Shown in pieces: positions 11,267 through 20,790 of a stretch of DNA of 64,000 bases. Source of the DNA: Malaya genurostris (taxonomy: Eukaryota; Arthropoda; Insecta; Diptera; Culicidae); NCBI RefSeq assembly GCF_030247185.1, contig NC_080572.1:123380928-123444927 (forward strand), given 5' to 3'. The notes beneath the pieces were generated by a model. That model had not been told where the DNA came from, searched no databases, and was given only the letters and a program-made list of their open reading frames with translations. The stretch's first letter is position 1. Each line of letters starts with the position of its first letter. The translations under genes were made by a program, and so were the position numbers.

Positions 11267-13551
11267 TAATAAATCAGTGTGAAAGAGGATTATTGGGACC
11301 ACGGCGAAGGAATATGAAGTTATGCAAATAAACTTATTCGAAAGAATAAAATATTTATTTGACAACGGCCGTTGCCAAAGCACAAAAGGAGCTTACATCT
11401 CAAAATCTTGAAAATTGTTTAAAAATAAAGCTATTTGATGTATTACGATGTAAAGGAAAGGAATGTTGAGACGCGATTTCTACTTGTGAATTGTTTTCTA
11501 AAAGATGCGTATTTTACCTCATATTTGGACAGAGGATGAAACCCTCCGATCACTGTAGAGCTCTACTATCGGTAATTCTTGCGTTGTAGCCGATTTTGTT
11601 CCATGACCATGTGGAACCACAAATTGTTATTAATAATTGTTTCCAAACACTGAAATATGAATTGCTACCTCACCCGTTTAACAGCCCAAAAATAGCACCT
11701 TCCGTTTTCTTCTGCTGACAATGGTTAACTTCATACGGAAAAATGAAAAGTGGCATCGGGACGTGGATGGAATCAAAACCACCCAGTATTTTTAAAATAT
11801 GGTTCAGAAATTTTTCAAGGGGGGGGGGGGGGGGGGGATGATTTAGTGTTAACACGAAAAAATTTTTTTTCAAAAAAATCGGGTTTTGATTTTGATATTT
11901 CCCAGAAAGTAGACTTAAAAAATTTTTTTTTCGAGATGATACTAAATCTAGACGTTTCATGCAATTCTAAGACTTTTGGCATCAATTTTTTTTTCGATTT
12001 CATTCACAACCATTTTTTTTAACTAATCTGAGTATTTCCTTTTTGTCTTACCCACTTCTAATTAATTCACAACAATTTTTTTGTTGCTGATAATCATTGA
12101 TAATCATTGATTTTTCTCCAAACAAATACACTGGAATTAATCCAATGATTTGTAGAGTATTTTTTTAAATATTTACAGTTACGATTGGGTACTTTCTGTC
12201 CATTTTATCTTAATTTAAATAAAAGTACGGCACCTCTCCCCGCTCTACCGTACTTATAATAGCATTTCATTCATTCATTAGATACATGAACAAACTAGTC
12301 ACTAATGAATAATTACTCAATTAATTATTATATAATTATTGAGAACAAAATATTATCATGCTATTGCTGGATTGGAAGTTTGAATAATCCGTTAATCCCA
12401 ATGTTCTTAGTATTCTTTCGTCTTCTCACTTATGCAATATTAAACGTTATTTGCTCACGGACGCTGGGGACGATTATCGTTTCAAGCATGGAGTTTTCCG
12501 TTTCGTGTAACGAATGTTTCATTCTGCTCTTTGCACACCCCTGCATCCAAAGGCTATGGGTATACTTTACGGGCCACTCATGGTTCATGGCGCCGCAACG
12601 ACGCCTTCAGTAAGTTTATGATATTTTTACTTCACGCGGAGATTAAAATACAACTTCTGCTGATCCTGGTATTACGTGAAAAACTATAAATTGTTTTTCA
12701 TTTGTCACTTCGAATTGAAGAGAAAGATACACAGTTAAAATATATATATCGCTATGTTAAATGAGGATTTATTTGAAGTTTTTTCAGAGGGGAATATGAG
12801 TGCGTTCTTATTATGTTGTATAAGTATAAATGATCACTGTCACTACTACAAAACAGGGCGGCTTTTACATAAGGGCAATAGGGTCATGTACCCCCGGGTC
12901 CGCTGCATTAGGGAGTCTTTGGCAGGATCAACCGAGCAAAAAAAGGTTGGTTTAATCAGGGGCACACAAATAAGTGTTGACCCCGGGTCCATTAATACGT
13001 AAAAGCGATGCTGCTACAAAAACATGAAACTAAGCCATCTGCTGTCTACAAAGAGCACCGTACTTCAAAGCGCATGACGAAGTGTTAAACTATGATATTT
13101 GAAAAAATCGCATAAAATATATATTTTATTAACTAGTAACTGTTTAAAATTAGATCGAATAATACAATCACATGAATTCAAAGTTAATGAAAAACTGTAT
13201 GATTCCGATTCAAAATATGAGGTGAGTAAATTCATTCTAAAGCATAACTCAATAACACTTTGACACGATCACCGCGATAATTTCTTTCTATGGTTTCCAT
13301 ATTCACACTCGTTAACTGAATTGGATAAATTTTTAATGGCATCGCTTTCGCGTTTGGTTTAAATGAATAGTCAATAAAAATCTAGATTTCTTATGACTAT
13401 TGTGGATATATTACCCAAAAGCAAAAAAAAGTAATCATTATCAATCAATTGTTGTTTTAGTTAATGTCAATAACAATTTTAAAACGAAATCTGAAATAAA
13501 ATAGAATTAATTCCAAGCAAATAAAAACTACAAGGATCTGCCCCATGGGTT
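11267..13551. other. Region without recognisable gene; contains a poly-G run
   Basis: No gene recognised. Frames near 11670-12022 are open only because of a 19-base G run (11819-11837) and A/T homopolymers. A 102-codon frame at 12305-12613 and an 82-codon frame at 12754-13002 have no recognisable domain. An imperfect fold-back (aaaaaatttttttt type) surrounds 11868-11935. Confidence 0.45.
11819..11837 (+). repeat. Poly-G homopolymer, 19 bases
   Basis: An uninterrupted run of 19 G in otherwise AT-rich DNA. Length is likely to be uncertain from sequencing. Confidence 0.95.
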
Positions 13552-13690
13552 TGTTGTGGAACAAGGCAACCAAAATTTCTAATGATTGATATTTTAAATC
13601 AAACAGTTCAATCAATCGCCATGCTTTTGAATACGCGATTGAACGAGAGTCTACTTCGATGGATCTATTACACGCGATTTTTATATGCTT
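13552..13690 (-). repeat. Dispersed repeat, copy 2 (inverted partner at 2.1 kb)
   Basis: Reverse complement aligns with 2062-2200, with gtggaacaaggcaaccaaaa and tttctaatgattgat at one end and gagagtctac at the other. No coding potential. Confidence 0.7.
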
Positions 13691-14660
13691 TTGTTACACG
13701 TTATTTTTAACAAGGATTTCCGAAGCTACGTGTTTTTTTTACGCGGTACGTATTCCCCGCGTAAAAACCTCTTTGTATTAGAACTAACATCGAACACTCT
13801 GTTTGTCTTGATTCGTGTTTGTCTTGTATACATACATATTTAGACAAATTTACATCCTTACAAATGCACACTAAAGGATTGTTGCGATTCGTTTACATTT
13901 ACAATTCTTAGTATGTAAAGATAATTCATATCATTAACTTCACAGTTCATTTAACTGAAGCTTACATCGATACAGACAAAAAAATTATTTTAACATGTTT
14001 ATAGATGTAATATTGTGTCAGCACCGAAGAAACTTCAGCATGCTTGAATTTACTTCAAGCGTAAATTTCGTTTATTCTAAGAGTGTAGAGAGTGAATCTT
14101 GTGCGAAATGAACTGTAAAAATGTGTCATTTTTGACGTTCAGAAGACAAAAACAGACGTATTCACAAAACCATTCCATAACAAATTTATTTCGAAAAAAG
14201 CACAAAATATATAACAATTGTTTCTAGGGATTTGTGATATTTCTTGAACAGTTTTTATGTTAGAAATCGATCGGAAAATAATATTTAATCTTTTTATCTT
14301 CTGGAATGTTTGACAATCGTTTAGTTTCGAAATTATCTTATTATGGTTACCTTATCAGTTAAAATCACTCGCTTTCAAAATTTAGATAATCAGAGAAGAA
14401 AGGTTGAATAGAAACTGTTACTAAAAACGAAAAAACGCCAACAACTGTCTCGCATTGTCTTTAATCGCTGTCCTATCCTACGACCTTCAGTTAAGCAGTG
14501 TGCAGATTGACTTTTTTTATGGCTGAAATCCCCGAGATGATTCCAACAGTTCAATTCTGCTCGGTAATTGTGCAGTATTTCCATGGTATTCCAGATGTCA
14601 CTGTTACTTTTTTCAGATTCACAAGCCACGATATGAAATTACGTTGATGCACATCCTTTC
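13691..14660 (-). other. 3' flank of the K2P channel gene, likely 3' UTR near 14.6 kb
   Basis: This lies immediately downstream of the channel stop codon on the minus strand. A candidate polyadenylation signal AATAAA (TTTATT on the plus strand, 14185-14190) sits about 470 bases past the stop, so a 3' UTR of roughly that length is plausible. This is inference only; other AT-rich signals exist and no transcript evidence is available. Confidence 0.35.
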
Positions 14661-14765
14661 TCAGCTATCGGATTCCTCTTCGTTCGGCGGAGGTGCAGTC
14701 TTCTTGCACTGGAAGCACCCTCGGACACATTTCTTCAACGACCGAATCTTGTAGATAACTTGCTC
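14661..14765 (-). CDS. K2P channel, terminal coding exon (C-terminal tail)
   Basis: The acceptor is tattaccacag and the exon then encodes 34 residues and TGA. It starts EQVIYKIRSLKKC, continues through a Cys-containing basic stretch (VRGCFQCKKT) and ends in a proline and acid-rich tail (PPPNEEESDS). The EQVIYKIRSL start continues the NLMQ end of TM4 in the previous exon, as usual in insect K2P proteins. The cytoplasmic tail after TM4 is short, about 35 residues. Phase 0 entry matches the donor at 27900. The two nearby Cys residues are possible palmitoylation sites, which is speculation. Confidence 0.88.
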   Translation of the reverse strand, partial: EQVIYKIRSLKKCVRGCFQCKKTAPPPNEEESDS

Positions 14766-15789
14766 CTGTGGTAATAGAAAAAAAGTGAACAGAAAAAAAT
14801 GGTCAGTAGAAAGCGAGTGGAAATTAAATTAGGTTGCACCTCGTAGCAGTGCCATTCGGCAAAGGAAAATGATCCCACAAACTCAGGGTGGCAGATGTAG
14901 TGAACATCGGAAACATCAGGTGTTTTTTATGGTAACACATTGAGTGGCCCGACAGAAGTGTAGCGGAAAGTAAACTAATTGACAAAAAAATTGAATTGCC
15001 ATGCTTTTTTTTTCAAAGTGAGACAAGATACCATCGTAGATTTGAGTCGAATTATCTCTTCATTGCACAGTGGTCAAAAAATGAAGTTTCGTGCCTTTGC
15101 CCATTTTAGGAAGTATCGAAAACTTTTCCTCATTGATGTTTTTGGAACAACTGTAGGAGTTATTATGGCGGTCTTAGGAGAATAACTGATCGTGTTCCAG
15201 TACGCGTGTAAAGACAGATTGACTTTTTCCGGAAGCAGATGAAGAGTTTTTGGTTTCTACAATGTTATAGAAAATGTAATTTATGGAAACTTTGTTGAAG
15301 AAACGAATTCAGTGATTATTGTCGTTAATCAATTCAGTGATGGCTTTAATAAAAACTTTTCCTAATCCTACTAGTGGAGTGAAAACGCTTTTCCCTTGCC
15401 ATTTTAACAGTTTCATTAAAACATTTCTTTTAATTAGGTAATTTTCTGACGCAAATGTAGGTAGATACATTTTGGTTAATTAAGATTGATTTGGGTGATT
15501 CATAAAAGCGTACTTCAATGCTTACGTTGCTTATTCGGAAACATTTGCGGAAACAGAACTAGTAACTACAAGGGACAGCCTTATGGATTAGTTCGAACCG
15601 TTGACGTAGGACTATACAACTATTGTCAATATTACTGCTAAAATTTGCTTCAAATATTTAGGCAGCTATTGTTTTGTGTTCCAATGAACTTATTTGTATC
15701 TATAATAATTGTTGAAAGAAGAAATCTTTTCAAAGAACTATTGAGAAAGGACTGACGAAGCGTCTAACAGAAATGAAATTTTGCGAAAA
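14766..15789. other. Intron sequence, nothing recognised
   Basis: Start of the 13.1-kb last intron. The open frame at 14979-15185 has no recognisable domain. Confidence 0.4.
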
Positions 15790-15865
15790 AAATACCGAGA
15801 GACAGGACTCGAACCCGTCACTTTTCTTATCCGGGGAAATCGTTCTGCGAATCAAACTACCCTGC
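15790..15865 (-). repeat. tRNA-like sequence, probably SINE head or tRNA pseudogene
   Basis: On the minus strand the stretch contains a box A-like TAGTTTGATTCG (15848-15859) and an exact box B GGTTCGAGTCC (15805-15815) at tRNA-like spacing, followed by tgtctctcggtatttttt. A convincing acceptor stem does not form, so it is not called a functional tRNA. The phrase agtcctgtctct recurs in the hairpin at 16.08 kb, suggesting a repeat family different from the Feilai-like SINE. Confidence 0.6.
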
Positions 15866-16011
15866 ATTTGTAAAACTGTTTACCGATGAACATGTACAGA
15901 AATTTTGTTCATTTAGGTTTATTTTTGCGTGGTGTTTTACATGCAAGATGGCTTAATTGGTAAAACGACATCCATGTATAGGAAAAGATACGGGACACTA
16001 ACCAACTGAAA

Positions 16012-16189
16012 CAGTTGTTGCAATGACTGAGCGGAAACAGCGGAATTTTTGGAAAAAGATACCCGCAGAGATAGGACTCCTCCAGTCCTGTCTCTGAGCG
16101 TATCTTTTTCAAAAATTCATCTTTTCTGTTAGTTTTTCCTTCATTTGGCTTATCCAATATATGTTTCCGCTCAGTCATTGCAAAAACTG
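16012..16189. repeat. Large inverted repeat (fold-back)
   Basis: The inner arms 16042-16078 and 16084-16117 pair almost completely around a 5-base loop (ctcct region). Outer arms 16012-16039 and 16162-16189 also pair (CAATGACTGAGCGGAAACA against its reverse complement). The right side carries about 44 extra bases (16118-16161) absent from the left. It looks like a fold-back duplication of SINE-related sequence: the inner arm contains agtcctgtctct, also seen at 15.8 kb. Confidence 0.85.
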
Positions 16190-16317
16190 AACTTAGTTAT
16201 GGCGGCTTTACGTCAAACAACTAAAATTAATAAATCGTTAAAAACAATTGAAACAGTTTTCATGCAAATTAAAAATAATTACTATCTCTAAATGTTACTT
16301 TAGAATTATGTACACTT

Positions 16318-16480
16318 CTCACCCTGTAATTCCGAAACCGAAATTTGGATCTGGATAAAATTCAACCAATGGAACCATTTCTGGTACTCTCGGAACTGAG
16401 GGCTGAGATCGGGTATACCCGGAGTCAAATTTATTGACCACCAACTAACCATACCTGCACAATCAAGAATTAAAAGGATA
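16318..16480 (-). repeat. Degraded CCGG-family repeat unit
   Basis: Contains caccctgtaattccgaaacc followed by ggatctggataaaattcaa, the reverse-complement phrase of this family. Strongly diverged; ends unclear. Confidence 0.5.
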
Positions 16481-16640
16481 GCTCAGAGGAATTTGTTCGT
16501 TTATTTCAGCTTCAAATATAGGAATATGCTCTTGAAATTGAATTTTTTTGGTACTTATCAGCTTGTAACTCCTGAACTGGAAGTCGTATCCGATTTCTAT
16601 AAACATACATTCAAATGACAGATATTATCCAATTTAATTA

Positions 16641-17437
16641 CAGGGTCCGCCATCTAACTTTTTTTGAACTAGCTGTTATTTCGACATTGGTAACCTTAAT
16701 GTCACTTCTGATTTGACAGAAACTTAGATCCTTCCACTGAACGAAAATGGTGTAAAATGGCTTGAGGAACGCGTGAAAATAGTGCAGTTTTACTTTGAAA
16801 ACCATGGTAAAATTGTCGCATCTGGGAGACGGAAAACCCGCACGTTATCATGGAGAAGCCGATGGATCCTCAGAGAGTGACGTTTTGGTGCGGATTTTGG
16901 TCTGGCGGCATCATTGGGCCATTTTTCTTCGAAAATGAGGCTGAAGCCGCCGCCACGGTCAATGGCGAGCGCTATCGCGCCATGATTAGCGATTGGTTCT
17001 TCCCGTTACTTGAAGAGGAAGACTTGGACACCATTTGGTTCCAACAAGACGGCGCTCCGTGCCACACAGCCAACGCTACGATCGATCTTCTGCGCACAGT
17101 CGTCGAAGATCGAATTATCAGTCGAAATTCGGATGTCGTTTGGCCGCCTCGGAGCTGTGATTTGACGCCGTTAGACTATTATCTATGGGGGGCTGTCAAA
17201 GATAAGTGCTACGTGGACAAGCCAGAGACTATTCAAGCCTTGAAAGAACAACATTCGTGCAGCCATAGCTGAAATAAAGCTGCATACAACCGAAAATGTA
17301 CTAAAAACTGGACCGACCGCATGGCGTACTGCAAGGCCAGCCGAGGCAGCCATTTGAATGAAGTTATATTCTACAATTAACCGGAAGGATTGTACTTTAA
17401 TATGAAAAAATAAATTTTGAAATCGGATGAACCGTTT
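16641..17437 (+). mobile_element. DD41D-type mariner relative, 3'-truncated and internally deleted
   Basis: The left end CAGGGTCCGCCATCTAACTT is identical to that of the copy at 38369 and follows a TA. The element runs to about 17437 (ending accgttt), where it stops abruptly against Ty3/gypsy leader sequence; the last 50 or so bases including the right terminal repeat are missing. Internally, sequence between the N-terminus (about 16810) and ENPHVIMEKP is deleted. Confidence 0.88.
16760..17380 (+). pseudogene. DD41D-type transposase remnant
   Basis: The main open frame 16850-17272 encodes PQRVTFWCGFWSGGIIGPFF, then WFQQDGAPCHTANATIDLL and SCDLTPLDYYLWG. The second and third catalytic Asp are 41 residues apart (FQQD to TPLD), the spacing of the DD41D (rosa-like) group of the IS630-Tc1-mariner superfamily. 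The segment with the first Asp (FSDEAHFH in the 38-kb copy) is deleted here. A frameshift near 17250 separates the last part. Not functional. Confidence 0.85.
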
Positions 17438-17538
17438 CGACGAGTCGGTCGTAAAATTCGTGCCGGGGAAAAAATTTGTGTGCGGACATCCCGCTAAAAA
17501 CGTATTCTGCGGATCAGCAAACAGTGAAAATTGTGCAC

Positions 17539-18765
17539 ATGGCAACTAATCCAGTAGTAAACCCTGCAGCAGGTGCCGGGAATCAGCAAGCGCAACCGAA
17601 CATTCTCACGGAAGCGGTTGTAAGCATCCTCACCAATCAGCAGGCTCTGATGAGACAAATGTCACAGCAGTTGGCCGCTACACAGGCAGCCTTAAAGAGT
17701 TTGTCCCGAGATGAGGTTATACTCGATTCCCTTTCAAGCAACATGGCGGAATTCGTGTATGACAAAGAAAATGGGCACACATTCGACGCATGGTTTTCGC
17801 GATATGCAGATCTTTTTGATAAGGATGCGGGAAAGTTAGATTACGCCGCAAAGGTACGTCTTTTACTTAGAAAAATGAGCCCACAAGACCACGAGCGTTA
17901 CAACAGTTTTATTCTTCCAAAACTTGCTCGTGAGTACACGTTTTGTGAAACAGTCGAAAAACTAAAAGCGCTGTTCGGAGCCACAGTTTCAACATTTCGA
18001 CGGCGTTATAATTGTCTTCAGGCTATTAAGGAGGACGAGGAAGACTACATTGCCTACTCATGCAAAGTCAACAAATCCTGTGTCGATTTCAAGCTTTCGC
18101 AGCTGACAGAGGAACAGTTCAAATGTCTAATTTACGTTTGCGGTCTTAGGTCAAGCAAAGACGCAGAAATTAGAATGCGGTTAATTAACAAGCTCAATGA
18201 AGTAGCAGACATTACCCTTCTGCAAATCGTTGAGCAATGCAACAGTTTAGTGAATCTGAAGCAGGATACCGTACTAGTGGAGAAACTGTCATCAGTTAAT
18301 TACGTGGCACACAACAAACGTTTGCCGAATCCAACACGTCAAGCACGTGGATGTGGTAACGATCGTGAGCAGCCACGAACACCCTGCTGGTCCTGTGGTG
18401 GAATGCACTTCAGCAAGGACTGTCGATTTCGTGACCATAAATGTCGTGATTGTGGCAAGCAAGGTCACCGTGAAGGTTATTGTTCCTGTTTTAGGTCAAA
18501 ATTGTCGGCCAACACGTCAACCAAAAAGTTGCCGATGAGAAAAAGGAAGCAGCGTGAGCATTTAACAAAAACCGTAGCAGTGAAAAATGTTGCACAAGGT
18601 CGGAAATTCGCTGCTGTTTTATTAAATAATGTCCCACTTCGTCTGCAATTGGACACTGGGTCGGATATATCCATTATCTCGCATCGCTCGTTTCAACGCC
18701 TATTGTCGTTGTCTGAAAACCAAATGGAACTGTCCGAATCTGTGCAGATTTTTCCACAGGCGTAA
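17539..18765 (+). CDS. Ty3/gypsy Gag with start of protease
   Basis: I take ATG at 17539 (MATNPVVNP); the frame is open back to 17476. The protein has an N-terminal Gln-rich helical part, a capsid-like region around residues 70-250 (TFDAWFSRYADLF, AKVRLLLRKMSP), two CCHC zinc knuckles (CWSCGGMHFSKDC and CRDCGKQGHREGYC) and an aspartic protease active site in LQLDTGSDISIIS. It then ends soon after in SVQIFPQA and a stop. The protease is therefore cut short: sequence between it and the reverse transcriptase fingers has been deleted, shifting frame. Gag assembles particles and binds RNA; this copy keeps an intact Gag. Confidence 0.92.
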   Translation: MATNPVVNPAAGAGNQQAQPNILTEAVVSILTNQQALMRQMSQQLAATQAALKSLSRDEVILDSLSSNMAEFVYDKENGHTFDAWFSRYADLFDKDAGKLDYAAKVRLLLRKMSPQDHERYNSFILPKLAREYTFCETVEKLKALFGATVSTFRRRYNCLQAIKEDEEDYIAYSCKVNKSCVDFKLSQLTEEQFKCLIYVCGLRSSKDAEIRMRLINKLNEVADITLLQIVEQCNSLVNLKQDTVLVEKLSSVNYVAHNKRLPNPTRQARGCGNDREQPRTPCWSCGGMHFSKDCRFRDHKCRDCGKQGHREGYCSCFRSKLSANTSTKKLPMRKRKQREHLTKTVAVKNVAQGRKFAAVLLNNVPLRLQLDTGSDISIISHRSFQRLLSLSENQMELSESVQIFPQA

Positions 18766-18773
18766 ACGCTGTA

Positions 18774-20534
18774 TTGGAGTCAAATAACTATCCACTGCCC
18801 TTACCAGAGGATATTTTCGCGAAAATGGCCAATTGTCGGATTTTCAGTCACATTGATTTATCCGATGCTTATCTGCAAGTACCAGTGGATGAAGCCAGCC
18901 AACCGTTTCTCACCATCAATACCCATAAAGGCCTTTTCCAGTTCACGCGACTATCACCCGGTATCAAAGCAAACGCACCACTGGTTACCTGGATGACATT
19001 TTGGTCGGAGGAAGCACAGAAGAGGAACAATCGTCACGTTCGACCCGATGAAGAATTCGTAATCGCTCATCTCGAACTAGAACATAGTATTCGTAGCATC
19101 ATCTACCAGTCAATAAAAGCTTTACCACTTTCGTTCAAGCAAGTCAGAGATAAAACCACATCCGATCATGATCTGCAACAAGTCATGCGGTTCGTCAACG
19201 ATGGGTGGCCCTCAAAGAAAGCGAGTATAACCGATGCACAAGTTCAACAGTTTTACTTACGGCGTGATGGACTGTCCGTCGTAAATGGATGTCTTTTTTA
19301 TGGTGAGAGATTGGTGGTGCCATCCTGTTCCAGAAAACGAGTGCTACAGCAGTTACATACTGGGCATCCGGGAGTTGAACGCATGCGGTCAATAGCCCGA
19401 CAGTATGTGTATTGGCCAAACATCGACGAAGATGTTTCGAAGCTCGTTCGATCCTGCGGGGAATGTGAAAGTGTCGCTAAAACCGACAGGAAGACAAACC
19501 TTGAGTCTTGGCCGGTTCCTGAAAAGCCGTGGCAAAGGTTGCATCTAGATTTCGCAGGTCCAATGGATGGACAATACTACCTCATTCTAGTCGATTCCTA
19601 CTCAAAATGGCCAGAAGTTGTGCGAACTGAGGACATCACGACAAAAACAACCTTGCACATACTTCGTGGAATCTTCGCCAGATATGGACAACCTGAAACA
19701 TTAGTTACAGATAACGGGTCTCAACTAACTAGCGAGCAGTTTGAAGCTTTTTGTGATACTAACGGTATCATGCATCTGAAAACTGCACCGTTTCATCCGC
19801 TATCAAATGGATTAGCAGAAAGGTTTGTTGATACGTTCAAAAGATCACTCAAAAAAATCACTTCAGGGGGAGAAACACTCGATGAAGCAATCGATACCTT
19901 TCTTCTCTGCTGTCGTTCAACACAGTGCCGCAATGCACCAGATGGGAAGTCTCCTGCTGAACACATTTTTGGCAGGCCAATACGAACATCGTTTGAATTA
20001 CTACGTCCACCTACTCCTGCGCACAAGTTTCATAATTCTAAGCAAGAGAGGCAGTTCAACCGAAAGCATGGAACGAAGGACCGGAACTACAATCCCAAAG
20101 ACTTCGTGTGGACTAAAGTGTACCGAAACAACAAATGGAGTTGGCAAGAAGGAACCGTAATTGAGCGTATAGGAAAAGTTATGTACAACGTGTGGCTTCC
20201 TTCAAAACGAGCCCTTATTCGATCCCATTGCAACCAATTGCGAAGTCGATACGAAACGGAGCAGCAGAGAACAGAAACGGAATCAGTGGAAGATTCGTCT
20301 GTACCACTTGCAATTTTGTTGGACAGTTGTGGTCTGAATACAAGCACATCGGAACCGGAAGCCGAAACATCCTTCGTCTTACCAGCCGAACTAAATGAGA
20401 ACCTGCAGCGTCAGAGACAACATCGACGTACACGTACACCACAAAACAATCAGCACCGGGAATCGGTTCACTTACGCCAGTCTTCTAGGCTACGAAGACC
20501 ACCCGTGAGGTATGAACCCTATCATCTTTATTAA
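18774..20534 (+). CDS. Ty3/gypsy Pol, internally deleted (RT fragment and integrase)
   Basis: Starts inside the reverse transcriptase fingers (ESNNYPLPLPEDIF) and shows FSHIDLSDAYLQVPVDEAS, then NTHKGLFQFTRLS. The catalytic YLDD is present in DNA at about 18988-19000 but out of frame (read as TWMTFWSEE), and thumb plus RNase H are missing. The frame returns at PDEEFVIAHLE, so the two deletions cancel in frame. The integrase appears complete: zinc-binding HHCC (HTGHPGVERM to CGECESV), catalytic Asp in LHLDFAGP, Asp in VTDNGSQ and Glu in LAERFVD, and a C-terminal domain. Reverse transcription by this copy is not possible; the integrase frame is uninterrupted. Confidence 0.92.
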   Translation: MESNNYPLPLPEDIFAKMANCRIFSHIDLSDAYLQVPVDEASQPFLTINTHKGLFQFTRLSPGIKANAPLVTWMTFWSEEAQKRNNRHVRPDEEFVIAHLELEHSIRSIIYQSIKALPLSFKQVRDKTTSDHDLQQVMRFVNDGWPSKKASITDAQVQQFYLRRDGLSVVNGCLFYGERLVVPSCSRKRVLQQLHTGHPGVERMRSIARQYVYWPNIDEDVSKLVRSCGECESVAKTDRKTNLESWPVPEKPWQRLHLDFAGPMDGQYYLILVDSYSKWPEVVRTEDITTKTTLHILRGIFARYGQPETLVTDNGSQLTSEQFEAFCDTNGIMHLKTAPFHPLSNGLAERFVDTFKRSLKKITSGGETLDEAIDTFLLCCRSTQCRNAPDGKSPAEHIFGRPIRTSFELLRPPTPAHKFHNSKQERQFNRKHGTKDRNYNPKDFVWTKVYRNNKWSWQEGTVIERIGKVMYNVWLPSKRALIRSHCNQLRSRYETEQQRTETESVEDSSVPLAILLDSCGLNTSTSEPEAETSFVLPAELNENLQRQRQHRRTRTPQNNQHRESVHLRQSSRLRRPPVRYEPYHLY

Positions 20535-20543
20535 AGAGGGAGG

Positions 20544-20790
20544 TGTTGGCAGGACTCCACTTTATCGACTTCACCATCTTTGCTCGTCAACTGACAGGCG
20601 TCAGTATGACAGATGCAGACTTTAGTATTGGTGACCGGACATGAGATCAGACTAGTTCAGTTCTTCTTGATAGTCAGAGAGATGATGTACATACTCGTGC
20701 ACCTCCAGTGCTCTATATTTTATAATGTATAATTAGCACATAAGCTTTTAATTCGTTCTAATAAACAGTATTGTAACAAATATCGTAACA
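20544..20790 (+). repeat. 3' LTR of the Ty3/gypsy element
   Basis: Begins TGTTGGCAGGACTCC directly after the polypurine tract and ends cgtaaca, consistent with TG...CA ends; about 247 bases. It contains a TATA-like tatattttataat at about 20713-20725 and AATAAA at about 20759-20764. The right edge is inferred, since no second LTR exists in the window to compare. Confidence 0.75.

Larger units (their letters stand above)
17438..20790 (+). mobile_element. Ty3/gypsy retrotransposon lacking its 5' LTR and with deletions in pol
   Basis: Leader, gag-protease frame, a shortened pol frame, polypurine tract (20533-20543, aaagaggg agg) and a 3' LTR from TGTTGGCAGG at 20544 to about 20790 (ends taaca). 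No matching 5' LTR precedes gag; instead DD41D transposon sequence ends at 17437. So a deletion removed the mariner's right end and the 5' LTR together, or the two were joined by rearrangement. The reverse transcriptase wording (LTINTHKGLF) is reminiscent of the mag lineage, a tentative assignment. Confidence 0.93.

Noticed and set aside
11670..12022. Frames with poly-Pro or poly-Gly at 11.8 kb
   Set aside because: Caused by the 19-base G run and A/T homopolymers; no domain.
15790..15865. Functional tRNA gene on the minus strand
   Set aside because: Box A and B are present, but the acceptor stem does not pair and the surroundings look like repeat; annotated as tRNA-like only.
17438..20790. 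Endogenous retrovirus with envelope
   Set aside because: After the integrase C-terminal region the frame ends at 20534, followed at once by polypurine tract and LTR; there is no third frame for an envelope protein.
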